The position numbers and the translations under genes are program-made. This document shows, one piece after another, positions 63,022-64,000 of a stretch of 64,000 nt of DNA (position 1 is the first letter of the stretch; every line of letters begins with the position of its first letter). This DNA comes from Jiella pelagia (GTDB taxonomy: Bacteria; Pseudomonadota; Alphaproteobacteria; Rhizobiales; Rhizobiaceae). The stretch covers positions 1,371,501-1,435,500 of the forward strand of contig NZ_CP114029.1 of the NCBI RefSeq assembly GCF_026898155.1, written 5' to 3'. Below the pieces are notes generated by a model. The model did not search any database, was not told the origin of the DNA, and was given only the letters and a program-made list of their open reading frames with translations.

Positions 63022-64000
63022 GGTCGCGTCCGTCAACGTGGTGGAAATTTGGGTGTGACTGAAGCGGCTCCGTTTCAGGCGGCTGCGGTGGAAATACGTG
63101 CGGTTTCGGGTTTGGTTCTGGCGGCCATGAGTTCGGCCATCGGTTCGGTCTGCATGTAGCGGTTCTGCGTCTGCCATTCGTCGTTGGCCTCGAGGAGGAC
63201 GGCGCCGATGAGGCGGATGATGGAGGCTCTCGTTCGGGAAGATGCCGACGACATCGGCGCGCCGCTTCACCTCCTTGTTCAGGCGCTCCAGGGAATTGGT
63301 CGAATGGATCCGGGTCCGGTGCTGGCTGGGGAAGTCCAGATGCGCCAGCACGTCGGTCTCGCTGTCGTCGATGAAGCCGCCGAGCTTGGGGCATTTTCCC
63401 CGGAGTTGGTCGGCGACTTGGCGCAGCGCTTGGGCGGCGCCGGCGCGATCGGGCTGGATGAAAGCCTGGCGTAGCGCCGCCGCCGCCATGCTCTGCTGCG
63501 CCTTCGGGACATAGGACAGGGCGTTGCGCATCCAGTGGACGCGGCAGCGCTGCCAGGAGGCGCTGAACACCCGGCGGATGGCCGCCTTCAGCCCTTCGTG
63601 GGCATCCGAGATCACCAGCTTCACGCCGGACAGGCCGCGGCGCACCAGGCTCTTGAGGAAGGTCGACCAGAAGGTCTCCGCTTCCGACGGGCCGATGTGG
63701 AGGCCCACGATCTCGCGCTTGCCGTCCGTGTTCACCGCCACGGCGATTATCGCCGCGACCGAGATGATCCTTCCGCCTTCGCGCTGCTTCAAATAGGTCG
63801 CGTCCAGCCAGAGATAGGGCCAGTCGCCGGCAAGCGGGCGATCGAGGAAGCCGCCGACGCGCTCGTCGATGTCCTTGCACAGCTTCGATACCGTGCTCTT
63901 GCCGATCCCCGACAGCCCCATGGCCTGCACCAGATCGTCGACCCTGCGAGTCGAGACGCCGCTGATCCAGGCCTCCTGGATGACTGCGACCAAGGCCTTC
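63022..64000 (-). mobile_element. IS256-family element, type A copy 2 (cut by window edge, frame break)
   Basis: The left end GGTCGCGTCCG at 63022 matches copy 1 at 33443 apart from one base. The transposase, reading minus from the window edge to about 63076, is the same type-A protein. It has a frame break at 63223-63229 (GAGGCTC): deleting one base gives FPNESSIIRLIGAVLLEAND, the expected end. Copy 1 has FPNEGSIIRLIGAV at this place and no GAGCTC, and is unbroken, which makes the pair a natural control for the GAGCTC effect. Confidence 0.85.

Overview
The window is GC-rich DNA (apart from a low-GC patch at about 60.2-62.1 kb), probably from an alphaproteobacterium of the Hyphomicrobiales (Rhizobiales). 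The evidence is the gor / DUF2059 / rpiA gene order, an HWE-type histidine kinase and a B12-dependent ribonucleotide reductase (nrdJ). I cannot fix the genus.

Layout. 1-10.2 kb is ordinary chromosome: gor (partial), a DUF2059 protein, rpiA, wrbA, a CinA-like protein, gpt, an HWE histidine kinase and nrdJ. 10.5-18.1 kb is an accessory island on one strand: a small unrecognised protein, a Hanks-type Ser/Thr kinase, a small zinc-ribbon protein, a TIR-domain protein, a J-domain-like membrane protein, a small possibly GrpE-like protein and a large Hsp70. I think this is the best candidate for an undescribed system: a dedicated Hsp70 chaperone set next to a kinase and a likely NADase. 18.2-31.3 kb is an insertion-sequence pile-up (IS110, ISL3, three IS21 elements, one nested in another) with gene remnants and two isolated genes, HEPN-like and RES-domain. 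31.3-42.3 kb holds a TniQ remnant and a Tn7-like tnsA-tnsB-tnsC-tniQ operon whose tnsB is split by an IS256-family element with an 8-bp target duplication. 42.3-53.9 kb is a second IS pile-up with a hipBA toxin-antitoxin pair and its operator palindromes. 53.9-59.8 kb is a three-gene operon (unknown 434-aa protein, double-HxK PLD-family protein, SF2 helicase) that looks like a defence or DNA-processing system. 60.3-62.1 kb is a low-GC two-gene unit of unknown function. The window ends with a DUF559 protein and another IS256-family copy.

A sequence-wide oddity affects all annotation here. Fourteen reading-frame breaks, in unrelated genes on both strands, are each repaired by removing one base from GAGGCTC or GAGCCTC to give GAGCTC. 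I found only one intact GAGCTC by eye, against roughly forty to fifty AAGCTC, CAGCTC and TAGCTC. The simplest reading is a systematic sequencing error at a modified GAGCTC site, which would imply a GAGCTC methyltransferase in the host. I therefore treat these genes (nrdJ, the kinase, tnsA, tnsB, tnsC, tniQ, the helicase, the PLD protein, hipB/hipA and several transposases) as probably intact and give corrected coordinates.
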